Positions 1 through 8,444 are shown, numbered from the stretch's first letter. The stretch: 64,000 bases of DNA from Adhaeribacter rhizoryzae (GCF_008629685.1 NZ_VWSF01000010.1:150209-214208); one strand, 5' to 3'. The notes: generated by a model not told the origin, from the letters alone. Numbers and translations are program-made.

Positions 1-183
1 TTGCTGCCCCATAGCCAAAGGTTCAAAAGCCGCCGCGCCAGCCAGCATTCCTTCTAAAAACTGAAAAAAATCTGTCCGGCTGGCTTCGTACCGGTTTTTA
101 TTTTCGGCGAACCACTCGCGGGTATTATTTTGCTGTAAATCCGAAATAAAATGGAGCGTGGCCTTATCTATATTATTTTTCAT
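1..183 (-). CDS. DUF2461 domain-containing protein (partial, N-terminal 61 residues)
   Basis: This is the beginning of a gene on the minus strand that runs off the left edge of the window. The ATG is at 183 and the frame is open to base 1. The peptide contains the N-terminal signature of the DUF2461/TIGR02453 family, an FISDLQQNNTREWFAENK-type helix followed by a tyrosine-rich stretch. Family members are conserved proteins of about 220 residues with no established biochemical role. Only the first quarter is visible, so integrity cannot be judged. Confidence 0.75.
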   Translation of the reverse strand, partial: MKNNIDKATLHFISDLQQNNTREWFAENKNRYEASRTDFFQFLEGMLAGAAAFEPLAMGQQ

Positions 184-254
184 GTACTATTTTAGTCTTT
201 AATTTTTCATTACTCCGGCCGCAAGCACTTAAATATTCACCAAAGCACTTTTAT

Positions 255-1133
255 TTATTTTTGCCAGTAAGCATAACGCTTCACTTCCTTTAATTGCAGG
301 GTGCGGCCGTCCCAGGTTTGCTGCTTCACTAAAATATTCGGGTATTCTTTCCGGAACCAGTATATATTTTCTTTATCAGGGGCAAGCTTAACCTTAACCC
401 GCCACAAATTATCGTTAGCCCCGGTATTATCCGAAATAATAAAAAAAGAAGCCTGGTAAACGGTGGGCTTATTTGCTTTATTGGTTTGTAATAGCTCGGC
501 GATACTGACCATACCGGTTAAGCCTTCTTTAAACCGCAGGCTGCGCAAGGTGTACGGCAGTTGATCTTCAAATAAAATATCCTGGGGTAATTCTGCTTGT
601 CCGGTGCCTTGTTCGTCCCAGTAAGAGTTAAAATTATAACTAAAATTATTGCCGGTATTAGTAATGGCTTTAAACGTATTGCCGCACCACTCCTGCGACG
701 AACTGGTAATTTTGTGTACGGTTACCGGGTTCTCGCGCCGAAAAAACAACGAAGTAAGGTAATGGTAAGGATAATTTTCGGTGGGTATGCGGCAAAACTG
801 ATTGACCTTCAAGACCGGAAATAAATCGGAGCGGTTATAATCGTCGGTTTTTACGTTGTGGGCCTGGTTAAAATCTTCTTTAACCGTAATTAAAGTATAT
901 TCAAAAGCGCGGGGCTGCTTGTACACTACCCTTTCGGCCTGGTAAATTGCCACTTCGGCCAAGCCATCGTCCCAGAATTTATTTTGCGCCCAATCCGGGT
1001 TAAAGTAAGCTTGCTGCGCCTCCGAAAGATTATTTGGTTCCAGCCGGCCCACACAACTGCTTATGCCCAAGCAAGTAACACAAAACCAATATAAGCTTGA
1101 CCAGGAAATAAAAGAACCAACTTGCTGCTTCAT
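255..1133 (-). CDS. putative lipoprotein of unknown function
   Basis: A 292-residue protein with an N-terminal hydrophobic segment ending in a lipobox-like LGISSC (Cys at about residue 27), so it is probably exported and lipid-anchored. The rest is soluble and rich in aromatic residues. The pattern resembles a Bacteroidota family whose members take the form 'short lipoprotein signal, WxxGxAExxxYQ motif, long beta-rich region' and are sometimes mislabelled as the septum inhibitor Maf. None of the Maf nucleotide-hydrolase motifs are visible here, so that label is not used. It ends shortly before the partial DUF2461 gene on the same strand; a shared transcript is possible but unproven. Confidence 0.7.
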   Translation of the reverse strand: MKQQVGSFISWSSLYWFCVTCLGISSCVGRLEPNNLSEAQQAYFNPDWAQNKFWDDGLAEVAIYQAERVVYKQPRAFEYTLITVKEDFNQAHNVKTDDYNRSDLFPVLKVNQFCRIPTENYPYHYLTSLFFRRENPVTVHKITSSSQEWCGNTFKAITNTGNNFSYNFNSYWDEQGTGQAELPQDILFEDQLPYTLRSLRFKEGLTGMVSIAELLQTNKANKPTVYQASFFIISDNTGANDNLWRVKVKLAPDKENIYWFRKEYPNILVKQQTWDGRTLQLKEVKRYAYWQK

Positions 1134-1311
1134 TATGCTATACCAACAGGATATTATATAAATAATTTTAAACGGCGACAGAACTTGCCGGAAATTAATC
1201 TAAGAAAAACAACCACCCCTACCCCTCCTAAACTTAGGCGGGGAACTAAGTTACCTTTTTCGGCAATATTTAATCCCGATAAATTGAGATGTTATCTATA
1301 CAAAGGTAAAA

Positions 1312-1341
1312 AAGGGCTATAGATTTTCATCTAAAGCCCTT
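1312..1341 (-). terminator. intrinsic terminator of the sigma/anti-sigma operon
   Basis: A 13-bp stem with one mismatch (arms 1312-1324 and 1329-1341) and a 4-nt loop. On the minus strand it is followed by a run of six T. It lies about 30 bases downstream of the anti-sigma stop codon, which fits termination of that operon. Confidence 0.7.
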
Positions 1342-1373
1342 CGGGATAATATCAGATAAATTAATCGTAAACG

Positions 1374-2237
1374 CTATATTTTGCCCATTACGTACATTTC
1401 TGCCAGCGTAGGATTAATACTGCCGCCTTTAGGTTCCAGGGTAATGGCAAATGCCTGGGCCTGTTGCACATCTTTCATGTGGTGCAGGTCTGTAGCAATA
1501 TTGGGGCCGCTTACCAAACCCGCATCTAAAGGTTTGCCATCTACCAAAGCCCACAACTGGTATTGCTTATTGGCAGGTGGGGTAGGCAAATTATCTACGT
1601 TTAAGTAAACATCTTTGGTGAGCCGGTGCCAGTAAACCGTTACCCGCGCATCCGGCGATTTTTCTACGCCCTTTAATTCAACGCGCAACGTATTGGCATC
1701 GCTCATTAAAGTTAGTACCTTTTGGTTTTGCGCTAGTTTTTGCTGAACCTGCTGAATATTCTGGGCATATTGCTGTTGAGTATTTAAAGCAATCTGCAAG
1801 CTTTCATCTGCTTTTTTCCAGTTCTGGTAAAAGTAAATGCTCAGGGCATTGCTCAATACTAATAAAACAAGCGCCGCCGCAACTACCCACTTAAACGCCA
1901 TACTGGCGGCGGCCTGATTAGCCGACCGGCCAAATGGAATTATTTTGGCGTCCGGTTCCGGTCCGGTAATTGTTTCGGCCTGGTAATTATTATTTACTGC
2001 CTGCTTAGCTTCGGGTTGAAAAACGGCTTGCAGTACTTTATTTTTTAAAGCCGGCGGTGGCGTTACCGCGTGCATTTCGGCATATCGGTCCAGGGTGCGG
2101 GTAATTAAGGCTAACTCCTGCTTAACTGCCGGGTATTGCGCCGCCACCTGCTCTACTTCGGCCCTTTCGGCCGCCGTAAGCACTCCGGCAGCATACAACT
2201 CCAGCACTCCAGACGATATGTATTCTTCTATATTCAA
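1374..2237 (-). CDS. anti-sigma factor, RskA-like
   Basis: A 287-residue membrane anti-sigma factor. Residues 1-110 form a cytoplasmic helical part that should hold the ECF sigma factor. One membrane segment lies at about 115-137 and is rich in Val, Ala and Leu. A Gln-rich coiled-coil-like stretch follows at about 142-175. Residues 190-285 match the extracytoplasmic RskA (anti-sigma-K) domain, with a YQLWALVDGKPLDAG signature and a terminal 'EPKGGS.NPT' motif. The start lies 2 bases after the stop of the upstream sigma gene, so the two are translationally coupled. The inducing signal is unknown. Confidence 0.9.
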   Translation of the reverse strand: MNIEEYISSGVLELYAAGVLTAAERAEVEQVAAQYPAVKQELALITRTLDRYAEMHAVTPPPALKNKVLQAVFQPEAKQAVNNNYQAETITGPEPDAKIIPFGRSANQAAASMAFKWVVAAALVLLVLSNALSIYFYQNWKKADESLQIALNTQQQYAQNIQQVQQKLAQNQKVLTLMSDANTLRVELKGVEKSPDARVTVYWHRLTKDVYLNVDNLPTPPANKQYQLWALVDGKPLDAGLVSGPNIATDLHHMKDVQQAQAFAITLEPKGGSINPTLAEMYVMGKI

Positions 2238-2239
2238 TT

Positions 2240-2788
2240 TTAACTTAATAATTTAATCAGGAATTTCATGGCAGCCCGTGTCCTGGTTTTAACGGTTCCC
2301 AACGGAATAGCCAGCTCCTCGGCCACTTCGCTTTGGGTATATCCGTCAAAATACATCATATCAATAATTTTTCTTTGGTCCGGGTTTAGCTTGCCAACCA
2401 AATCTTTAATGCCTATATCATCGGGCCGCACCTCATAACCCGAATGTAGCTGGTTTACCGGACTAACATCTATCGACCTTTCTTTAGAACCTACGCGGAA
2501 TTCTTTCGACCGGATTTTATCAATGGCCGCATGACGCGCAATATTTATTATCCAGGTAAAAAGACGCCCCTTTTCTTTGTTATACTGCCCAATAGAAGAC
2601 CATATTTTCACAAAAGTTTCCTGCATAACATCTTCGGCCACCACTTCCGATTTTACAATCCGGAGAATAATGCCGTACAGCGCCGCCGAGTATTTATCGT
2701 ACAAGATAGTCATGGCGGCCTCTTCGTGGAGTTGCAACCGTTGAACCAGTTCTTCTTCAGAAACAGATATATTTTCTTGGGGAGACAA
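2240..2788 (-). CDS. ECF-type RNA polymerase sigma factor (SigK-like)
   Basis: A 182-residue sigma-70 family ECF factor. Region 2 is at about residues 25-90, with the core-binding 'DVMQETFVKIW' and a GRLFTWIINIARHAAID stretch. Region 4 is at about 125-178, with the helix-turn-helix 'GYTQSEVAEELAIPLGTVKTR'. The pairing with an RskA-like anti-sigma places it in the SigK group. The best start visible is TTG at 2788, since the frame stays open upstream without a nearby ATG; the true start is therefore uncertain by a few codons. It is the first gene of a two-gene operon that ends at the hairpin near 1312-1341. Confidence 0.93.
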   Translation of the reverse strand: MSPQENISVSEEELVQRLQLHEEAAMTILYDKYSAALYGIILRIVKSEVVAEDVMQETFVKIWSSIGQYNKEKGRLFTWIINIARHAAIDKIRSKEFRVGSKERSIDVSPVNQLHSGYEVRPDDIGIKDLVGKLNPDQRKIIDMMYFDGYTQSEVAEELAIPLGTVKTRTRAAMKFLIKLLS

Positions 2789-2963
2789 AAGCTTTATTTT
2801 ATGTGCGAATATAAAGATTATTTGGTAACCTGAACGTAACAGATGAGTAACATAATCCCAATAACCAAAAAGCGCATAGTTTGTTTACTATTCTTAAGCA
2901 TATAACTATAGATTTTTATAAATGGTTATATATGCTTTAGGCTGATTAAAATTAGAGCACCTT

Positions 2964-4328
2964 ATGAAAATTAGATCAATAAATCCGGCAGATAATACTG
3001 TTCTGAAAACTTACGATTACCTGACCGATGCCCAACTGGAAAATGCCCTGGCCAAAGCCGATTCAACTTTTAAAAACTGGCGGCAAACTTCTTTTGCCGA
3101 GCGCTCCCAATTAATGCTTAAATGCGCCGATTTACTGGAACAGGATAGCCGCCACTACGCTGAGCTCATGACGCTGGAGATGGGCAAACCCATTAAGCAG
3201 GCCATTGGCGAAGTAAATAAATGCGCTGCCGTTTGCCGGTACTACGCCCATCACGCCGAAGGCTTCCTGCAGGACGAAATAATGGAAGCCGAAGCTTCTA
3301 AGTGTTTTGTATCGTACGAGCCCCTGGGCGCGGTGCTGGCCATTATGCCCTGGAATTTTCCGTACTGGCAGGTATTCCGGTTTGCGGCACCGGCTCTTAT
3401 GGCGGGTAACGTTGGTATTTTAAAACACGCCTCCAACGTACCCCAGTGCGCGCTGGCCATCGAAGAAGTTTTTTTAAGAGCAGGTTTTCCCGAAGGTGCA
3501 TTTACCACCTTGCTGGTACCTACAAATAAAATAGAACAAATTATTAAAGACGACCGGGTAAAAGCCGTTACCTTAACCGGCAGCGAAGGCGCCGGCTCCA
3601 GCGTAGCCCAACTGGCCGGCCGCGAAATAAAGAAAACGGTTCTGGAACTGGGCGGCAGCGATCCTTTTATTATTCTGGCCGATGCCGACCTGGAAAAAGC
3701 AGCCGAAACCGCCGTGAACTCCCGTATGATTAACACCGGCCAAAGTTGCATTGCCGCCAAACGCTTTATGGTAGAAGCCCCTATAGCCGATGCTTTTCTG
3801 CAAAAAATGAAAACTTTGATGCAGGCTAAAAAAACCGGTAACCCGCTGGATGATGACTGTGATTTTGGCCCGATGGCCCGGCACGATTTAGCCCGCGAAT
3901 TGCAGAAACAAGTAGATGTATCGGTGGCGAACGGCGCTACAATATTTTTAGATGGTGGCCACCAAAACCCCGACACCGCCTATTTCTACCCCATGATTTT
4001 AACAAATATTAAACCCGGTATGCCCGCATACGAAGACGAATTGTTTGGCCCGGTAGCCTTGGTATTTGTGGTACCAGACGCACAGGAAGCCATCCGGATT
4101 GCCAACGACCACCGCTACGGGTTAGGCGCTACCATTTTTACCCAGGATGTAACCAAAGGCGAAAAATTAGCCCGGCAAATTGAATCGGGTAATGTATTTA
4201 TTAATGCCATGATGCAATCTTCGCCGGGCATTCCGTTCGGGGGCATTAAAAAATCAGGTTACGGCCGTGAACTTTCCTTTGTCGGCATCCGCGAATTTGT
4301 AAACCAAAAAACCATCTGGGTTGGTTAA
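2964..4328 (+). CDS. NAD(P)-dependent succinate-semialdehyde dehydrogenase
   Basis: A 454-residue member of the aldehyde dehydrogenase superfamily. It carries the substrate-neighbourhood 'MPWNFPYWQVFR' motif, the cofactor-site 'LTGSEGAGSSVA', the general-base glutamate E228 in LELGGSDPF, and the nucleophilic C262 in NTGQSCIAAKR. The closing region 'PFGGIKKSGYGRELS' is typical of the short succinate-semialdehyde dehydrogenase (Sad/GabD-like) group, which is about 455 residues long. These enzymes oxidise succinate semialdehyde to succinate. It is transcribed alone, divergently from the sigma operon. The precise aldehyde substrate is inferred from family resemblance. Confidence 0.88.
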   Translation: MKIRSINPADNTVLKTYDYLTDAQLENALAKADSTFKNWRQTSFAERSQLMLKCADLLEQDSRHYAELMTLEMGKPIKQAIGEVNKCAAVCRYYAHHAEGFLQDEIMEAEASKCFVSYEPLGAVLAIMPWNFPYWQVFRFAAPALMAGNVGILKHASNVPQCALAIEEVFLRAGFPEGAFTTLLVPTNKIEQIIKDDRVKAVTLTGSEGAGSSVAQLAGREIKKTVLELGGSDPFIILADADLEKAAETAVNSRMINTGQSCIAAKRFMVEAPIADAFLQKMKTLMQAKKTGNPLDDDCDFGPMARHDLARELQKQVDVSVANGATIFLDGGHQNPDTAYFYPMILTNIKPGMPAYEDELFGPVALVFVVPDAQEAIRIANDHRYGLGATIFTQDVTKGEKLARQIESGNVFINAMMQSSPGIPFGGIKKSGYGRELSFVGIREFVNQKTIWVG

Positions 4329-4853
4329 ATCAGACCAAGAAACCAAAATATCATTAATATTAAAGATAATACTTAATTAATACTTTTATCAAGTAGGTAA
4401 TGCGCCATCTACAGGCGTCATCCTGAGCTTGTCGAAGGATCTAAATTTAACTTTATAATACTGTTATAGATCCTTCGACAAGCTCAGGATGACTAATAAT
4501 GTACCCTTAAGTGCAGGTTTGGTTTTTTAATGGTATAATTAATTAAGGTTAACCATTATTTGCTTGTATAATTTATTAGTCTTTGAAGTCCTCAGTTGTT
4601 TTGCAGGAAGAAGTATTGTAGCCGGTAGCAAAATAGTTTACTTCTGAATAACAACTGTGGGGTACTTAAACCTTTTTTTAATATTTGCCTGAAGCCAGAA
4701 ATATATATTGTTACTTCTTCTACCTTCCGGGATTAAAAATATCACCTAATACCTTTATCTGTTAAGCATATACAGGTATTTGCTCAGATAAATAAATGTT
4801 ACTCATCTGCAGTAATATTTTACCTGATTACCGGGTTAGCCTTTAAGCAATAA
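4329..4853. other. non-coding stretch with a dispersed palindrome
   Basis: No coding sequence is supportable in this AT-rich interval after the dehydrogenase. It contains the family-A palindrome at 4417-4493. Its flanks resemble those of the copy near 56.7 kb: both copies are followed by a CTTAAG(T/C)GCAGGT stretch and then AATGGTATA. Confidence 0.6.
4417..4493. repeat. palindromic repeat, family A, copy 1
   Basis: Perfect 27-bp arms (4417-4443 and 4467-4493) separated by a 23-nt AT-rich loop. The arm reads outward from GTCATCCTGAGCTTGTCGAA. An imperfect second copy is at 56707-56798. The form is that of a REP- or MITE-like non-coding element; such elements are common in this phylum. Confidence 0.9.
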
Positions 4854-5102
4854 AAGAAAAACAGCACCTACTGGGCAGCAGAACGCACGGCATTCCCGGT
4901 TTTTACCTTTAGCGGGGCCGCGGCCAAAATATTACACAACTGCGTACTAGCCAGTGCAGAATTTTCCGGCGCAATATTTAAAGCGCCAAACAAAGTGAGC
5001 CCTAAACAGTTCTTGCGCTGGTACTTACCGGTAAACGTGCTAACCCGTGCCCCAAGCTTGCTCAAAATATTAGCTTATGTTGCTGCTTTTTTAAATGCTT
5101 AA
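4854..5102 (+). pseudogene. possible C-terminal remnant of an unidentified gene
   Basis: An 82-codon open stretch with native-looking codon use but no ATG/GTG start. A stop codon lies immediately upstream at 4851-4853. The translation is protein-like, beginning around YWAAERTAFPVFTFSG and ending in a hydrophobic helix 'LLKILAYVAAFLNA'. This suggests the C-terminus of a truncated gene. The family is not recognised. The opposite strand also has a 65-codon frame here, which looks less natural. Confidence is low because no upstream part of the gene survives. Confidence 0.3.
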
Positions 5103-5231
5103 ATACAAAAGCCTTGACAGAACAGAATAATAATATTTGAAAAAATCGCGGCGAAATGTTAAATTTAGAAGAAATGCACGCAGTAATTCCGCTCAAATAA
5201 ATATAACACCAAATATTAAAACCAAACCATT

Positions 5232-6521
5232 ATGAGTACGGGCAGCCTGCATATTCTATCCCGATTAGTAACTCATAGTCAGTTTTGGGTTTTGTGCTGC
5301 CTTGCTTTTATGGGCTTTCTGCTGCTGTTTTCGGTACCCGGTCAGGCCCAGGAATATTTTAAGTTCGATAAGCCCCGCAAAAAGCTAACGGTTAAGTTTA
5401 CCCTGCACCGCAACTTAATTATTGTGCCGGTTTACCTGAATGATGAAGGTCCCTTTAATTTTGTGCTGGATACGGGCGTAGGTAACGGCATTATTACTGA
5501 CCCTAGTTTGCTGCAAACCCTGGCGCTTAAAAAAGGAAAAGAAATTAAAATTACCGGGGCCGGCAGCGACCAGGCCGATCTGAAAGCTTATATTATCTCG
5601 AATATTAAAGTTAAAATATCGGATGTATCGGCGCCCAACCTGGCCCTAACTATTCTGTCGGAAGATGTGTTTAACCTTTCTTCTTACGTGGGCATGCCCA
5701 TTTACGGCATTTTAGGGTACCAGTTTTTCAACAGCTTTGTGGTACGGGTAAATTTTAACGAAACCCATTTAACCCTTTATCCGCCCCAAAATTTTACCTA
5801 CAAAAAGCGGGATGGCGTGCGCATACCTTTTGAGCTCGACGACCAAAAGCCCTATATCTACGCCCAGGTTACCATGAACGACTTTAGCCGGGTAAATGCC
5901 CGTATGATTGTGGATACCGGCGCCGGACACGCTATTTCGCTGGAACAAGGCTCGCACCCCGCCATACAATTACCCGAGCCGGCGCTCCGTACCCAATTGG
6001 GTACCGGCTTAAGTGGCGCCATTAGAGGTTATTTGGGGCGGGTCCGCAGTTTCGAAATAAATAAATATAAAATGAACAATGTGCTTACTTCTTTTCCGGA
6101 CCACCTGGATGTAGGCGCGAAAGTAGTAACTAAAATTGAGCGCAACGGCAACGTGGGCAACGAAATATTAAAGCGTTTTAACGTAATTATAGATTATTAC
6201 CGCAGTTCGCTTACCTTAAAACCCAACAATTTTTACCGCGATCCCTTTGAGCACGACATGTGCGGCATTGAAATAATGGCCATAGGCGAAAGTTATAACC
6301 GCTACATAATTAGTAAAGTAGAACCGGGCTCGCCGGCCGCCGAGGCCGATTTAAAAGTTAACGACGAATTATTATTTATTAATTCAGCCTCAGCCCACGC
6401 CTTAACCATCTCGCAGATAGACAAGCTGCTGCATACCCGCGATAACTTTCGCCTGCTGATTATTTTACGCCGCGAAGGAAATTTAATTTACCGGTTTGTA
6501 ACGCTAAAAAAGCGGATTTAA
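5232..6521 (+). CDS. retropepsin-like aspartyl protease with C-terminal PDZ domain
   Basis: A 429-residue exported protein with a hydrophobic N-terminal signal segment at about residues 17-40. Two pepsin-type half-domains follow, each with its catalytic Asp-Thr-Gly: 'FVLDTGVGNGI' at about 79 and 'MIVDTGAGHAI' at about 223. A PDZ domain occupies about 345-425, with the carboxylate-loop-like 'GSPAAEADLKVNDEL'. The two DTG motifs in one chain mean that active dimerisation is not required. Such proteases are common in Bacteroidota envelopes; their substrates are unknown. The gene stands alone, with more than 100 bases on each side. Confidence 0.88.
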   Translation: MSTGSLHILSRLVTHSQFWVLCCLAFMGFLLLFSVPGQAQEYFKFDKPRKKLTVKFTLHRNLIIVPVYLNDEGPFNFVLDTGVGNGIITDPSLLQTLALKKGKEIKITGAGSDQADLKAYIISNIKVKISDVSAPNLALTILSEDVFNLSSYVGMPIYGILGYQFFNSFVVRVNFNETHLTLYPPQNFTYKKRDGVRIPFELDDQKPYIYAQVTMNDFSRVNARMIVDTGAGHAISLEQGSHPAIQLPEPALRTQLGTGLSGAIRGYLGRVRSFEINKYKMNNVLTSFPDHLDVGAKVVTKIERNGNVGNEILKRFNVIIDYYRSSLTLKPNNFYRDPFEHDMCGIEIMAIGESYNRYIISKVEPGSPAAEADLKVNDELLFINSASAHALTISQIDKLLHTRDNFRLLIILRREGNLIYRFVTLKKRI

Positions 6522-6962
6522 AGATTTATTTCGGTTTATTTATAATAATGGCTTCCGGGATTTATCAAAGAGGAATTTCAATTTTAAGCTAATATAAAAT
6601 TCGTCCCTGATTACTGAGTAATTTTTTACTGCTCATACGCTGCCCATGGAAACGGATTGGTGGTACAATCAACCATAGCCAGGTATAAGGCCGGTAGAAC
6701 CAACAAAATATACCCCATATTACCCAGCCGTGATTGGAGAGAATAATTAGTCTCTTGAATAGTTTAAATATCTAGAAATTATAATATGTTTATAACTACT
6801 TAAATTAAATTTATAAAAACGCACCTGGTAGAATAAACGCACCACAGGAGATAAAATATAAGGTATTTATAACCAATATTTTAACCATAAACTACCACCT
6901 GTTGTTAAAGGCGATATAAACGCCAGTGGTGCGTTTACATAATAGTTATAAGCTATTTTAAA
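6522..6962. other. non-coding stretch at the left edge of an AT-rich island
   Basis: No gene is supportable. The stretch contains an 11-bp perfect inverted repeat (AAACGCACCAC at 6835-6845 against GTGGTGCGTTT at 6926-6936) and a partial direct repeat of the left arm near 6817. Base composition becomes visibly more AT-rich from here to about 9.95 kb. Confidence 0.5.
6835..6936. repeat. 11-bp perfect inverted repeat
   Basis: Arms 6835-6845 and 6926-6936 are exact reverse complements separated by 80 bases of AT-rich DNA. The repeat sits just before the AT-rich gene cluster and may mark an insertion boundary; this last point is inference. Confidence 0.6.
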
Positions 6963-7160
6963 ATGACACCAAGAAATCTAAACTAAATAATTCAAGAATG
7001 TGAAGATGGGAAACTAAAATTTAATTTAGGTGAAGTTAGAGCATTGTAGGGAAGAATTAAAGATGTCAGTTTTACTAACCACTTGCATATTATATCCGCT
7101 AACAATAAGCTAATTGAGACGAATAAATTAGCTCAGATAATTTTAAATTCAACTAATTAA
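6963..7160 (+). pseudogene. decayed small ORF upstream of an unknown 106-aa gene
   Basis: A single frame from ATG at 6963 to TAA at 7160 (66 codons) is interrupted by two in-frame stops, at codons 8 and 29. Ignoring these, the translation is protein-like (MTPRNLN, then ECEDGKLKFNLGEVRAL, then GRIKDVSFTNHLHIIS). The frame ends 5 bases before the start of the next gene, the spacing expected for a two-gene operon. This suggests a former small partner of the downstream protein. The family is not recognised. Confidence 0.45.
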
Positions 7161-7165
7161 ACTTT

Positions 7166-7486
7166 ATGAGACATCCAGTAAAATTTACTTTTCTAGGCTT
7201 TTATTTTAATTCGCTAGTTGATTCTGGCGAATTTTTAGATATAAAAGAAACACACAGCAAAATACAAAACAAAGAATTATTTAATTGGCTAAAGGCAAAG
7301 TATTCTGACAGATTAGATATTAGCCTTTTTAACAAAGAACAGTTAAACGAAATTGAAGACTTTTTTGAAAGTTTATCTATTGCAACAGATGAAAAGAGAA
7401 AAATGGGTATTGAGAAAAATGGTCTATGCCTTTTAGTTGCTTACTGCATTGAAGCTGCGCAACGTGAAGAAAAAGACTTAAGATAA
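7166..7486 (+). CDS. hypothetical protein, AT-rich accessory gene
   Basis: A 106-residue soluble protein with no membrane segment or signal peptide and a charged, alpha-helical middle (EQLNEIEDFFESLS). The family is not recognised. Codon use is strongly AT-biased compared with the neighbouring core genes, which suggests horizontal acquisition. It follows a decayed small ORF by 5 bases, and a strongly structured spacer separates it from the next gene. A role as one half of a small two-gene cassette is speculation. Confidence 0.6.
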   Translation: MRHPVKFTFLGFYFNSLVDSGEFLDIKETHSKIQNKELFNWLKAKYSDRLDISLFNKEQLNEIEDFFESLSIATDEKRKMGIEKNGLCLLVAYCIEAAQREEKDLR

Positions 7487-7501
7487 AACATCTAATAACC
7501 A

Positions 7502-7620
7502 CCGCTAATCGCCATTTCACGGTAAAATGAAACACCATTTTCCATAACTTCGTTTTGGTTCGGCAGAGAGATTTCTCTCCGGAAGGCCGCGACGACGTTT
7601 AGCGGCCTCACGTTAGCACA
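7502..7620. other. structured intergenic element with several hairpins
   Basis: This spacer holds nested or alternative stems: CCGCTAA 7502-7508 with TTAGCGG 7599-7605; AAAATG 7524-7529 with CATTTT 7536-7541; GAGAGA 7566-7571 with TCTCTC 7574-7579; GGCCGC 7585-7590 with GCGGCC 7602-7607. It ends in CGTTAGC. The overall form recalls cassette-associated recombination sites, but no attC consensus can be matched and no integrase is present in the window. Confidence 0.5.
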
Positions 7621-7660
7621 AACTATAAATTATTCCAATACTAATTAAATTTCGAAAGAT

Positions 7661-8347
7661 ATGGACGAATTGGAAGATTCAGAATTAAGATATAAGAAGT
7701 TTAAAGAATATGGAAGGAATCAGTTCATTAAGAACGAGTTTAATGAATTGGAAAAAATAACAGATAAATGGGGTTTCATAAGACAGATGTATATGGAAAT
7801 GATTCCTCAAATAATGGAAAAAGCTCAACTTGATATTTCCGTACCTATAAGTCCATACTTTCTTGATTGGGGTACTCATTTTTCTCCAATAGAATTTAAT
7901 GCATGGATATCTATAAGAGCTATAAGAATAGCACTATATCCTCAGTTTCCACTTTTTAACTATTTCATAGATTTTGCTAACCCATACTTACGAATTGGTT
8001 TGGAGCTTGATGGGAAAGATTATCATGATGAGGAAAAGGATAAAATAAGAGATGAATTACTTTACAAGTTTGGATGGAAAATATTTAGAGTTAAAGGTAA
8101 AGAGACCAATACAGAGTTTAAGGACATTTATGAGATTGAGACTGATTTCTCTGACTTCCAAGACGAGGAACAAAGATATGAAAGTCTCTCTAACTGGCTA
8201 TTAAATAGCTGTGATGGAGTAATTAACGCATTAAGGATCGTATATTTTGAGAAAGAGCATAGAGATGAAACAATATGGTCCTTAGCAATACAAACATTAC
8301 AAAGCCATAATTTGGTAGGTTTCTCAATAATTGATAATGAAGAATAG
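7661..8347 (+). CDS. DUF559-like (Vsr-fold) endonuclease-domain protein
   Basis: A 228-residue protein. Residues about 105-150 resemble the DUF559/very-short-patch-repair nuclease core: 'FIDFANPYLRIGLELDG', a HDE pair, 'RDELLYKFGWKIFRVKG'. The Asp, Glu-x-Asp pattern and the terminal 'GWKIFRVKG' strand fit a PD-(D/E)XK nuclease fold. The N-terminal hundred residues and the C-terminus are unrecognised. The gene is AT-rich and sits between two structured spacers in the accessory island. DUF559 proteins are often found near mobile DNA; catalytic activity is not demonstrable from sequence alone. Confidence 0.65.
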   Translation: MDELEDSELRYKKFKEYGRNQFIKNEFNELEKITDKWGFIRQMYMEMIPQIMEKAQLDISVPISPYFLDWGTHFSPIEFNAWISIRAIRIALYPQFPLFNYFIDFANPYLRIGLELDGKDYHDEEKDKIRDELLYKFGWKIFRVKGKETNTEFKDIYEIETDFSDFQDEEQRYESLSNWLLNSCDGVINALRIVYFEKEHRDETIWSLAIQTLQSHNLVGFSIIDNEE

Positions 8348-8348
8348 C

Positions 8349-8408
8349 ATGTGCTTACCAGGTATATACTTTATGCTTCGGCTGAAAGCCTTGCACATCG
8401 TATATACC
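8349..8408. other. structured spacer with crossing inverted repeats
   Basis: GGTATATAC (8361-8369) pairs exactly with GTATATACC (8400-8408), and ATGTGC (8349-8354) pairs with GCACAT (8393-8398). These two pairings cross and could form a pseudoknot or alternative folds. An inner GGCT/AGCC hairpin lies at 8380-8390. It is positioned between the DUF559-like gene and the AraC gene. Confidence 0.45.
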
Positions 8409-8444
8409 AGCTCATAGGCTGCAAGCTGAAAAAACTAATTACCA

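Noticed and set aside
255..1133. Septum-formation inhibitor Maf label for the lipoprotein
   Set aside because: The protein has an export signal and none of the Maf nucleotide-hydrolase motifs.
3251..3976. Long minus-strand frame (241 codons) inside the succinate-semialdehyde dehydrogenase gene
   Set aside because: It lies fully antisense to a clear dehydrogenase gene with catalytic motifs; its translation is Ser/Ala-rich and shows no domain.
5114..5135. TTGACA box before the aspartyl protease as a sigma-70 promoter
   Set aside because: Bacteroidota promoters use TTG/TAnnTTTG rather than TTGACA/TATAAT, and the downstream AATATTTG fails the exact consensus.
7502..7620. Structured spacer considered as an integron attC site
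   Set aside because: The terminal CGTTAGC does not satisfy the GTTRRRY box, and no integron integrase gene is present, so it is reported only as a structured element.
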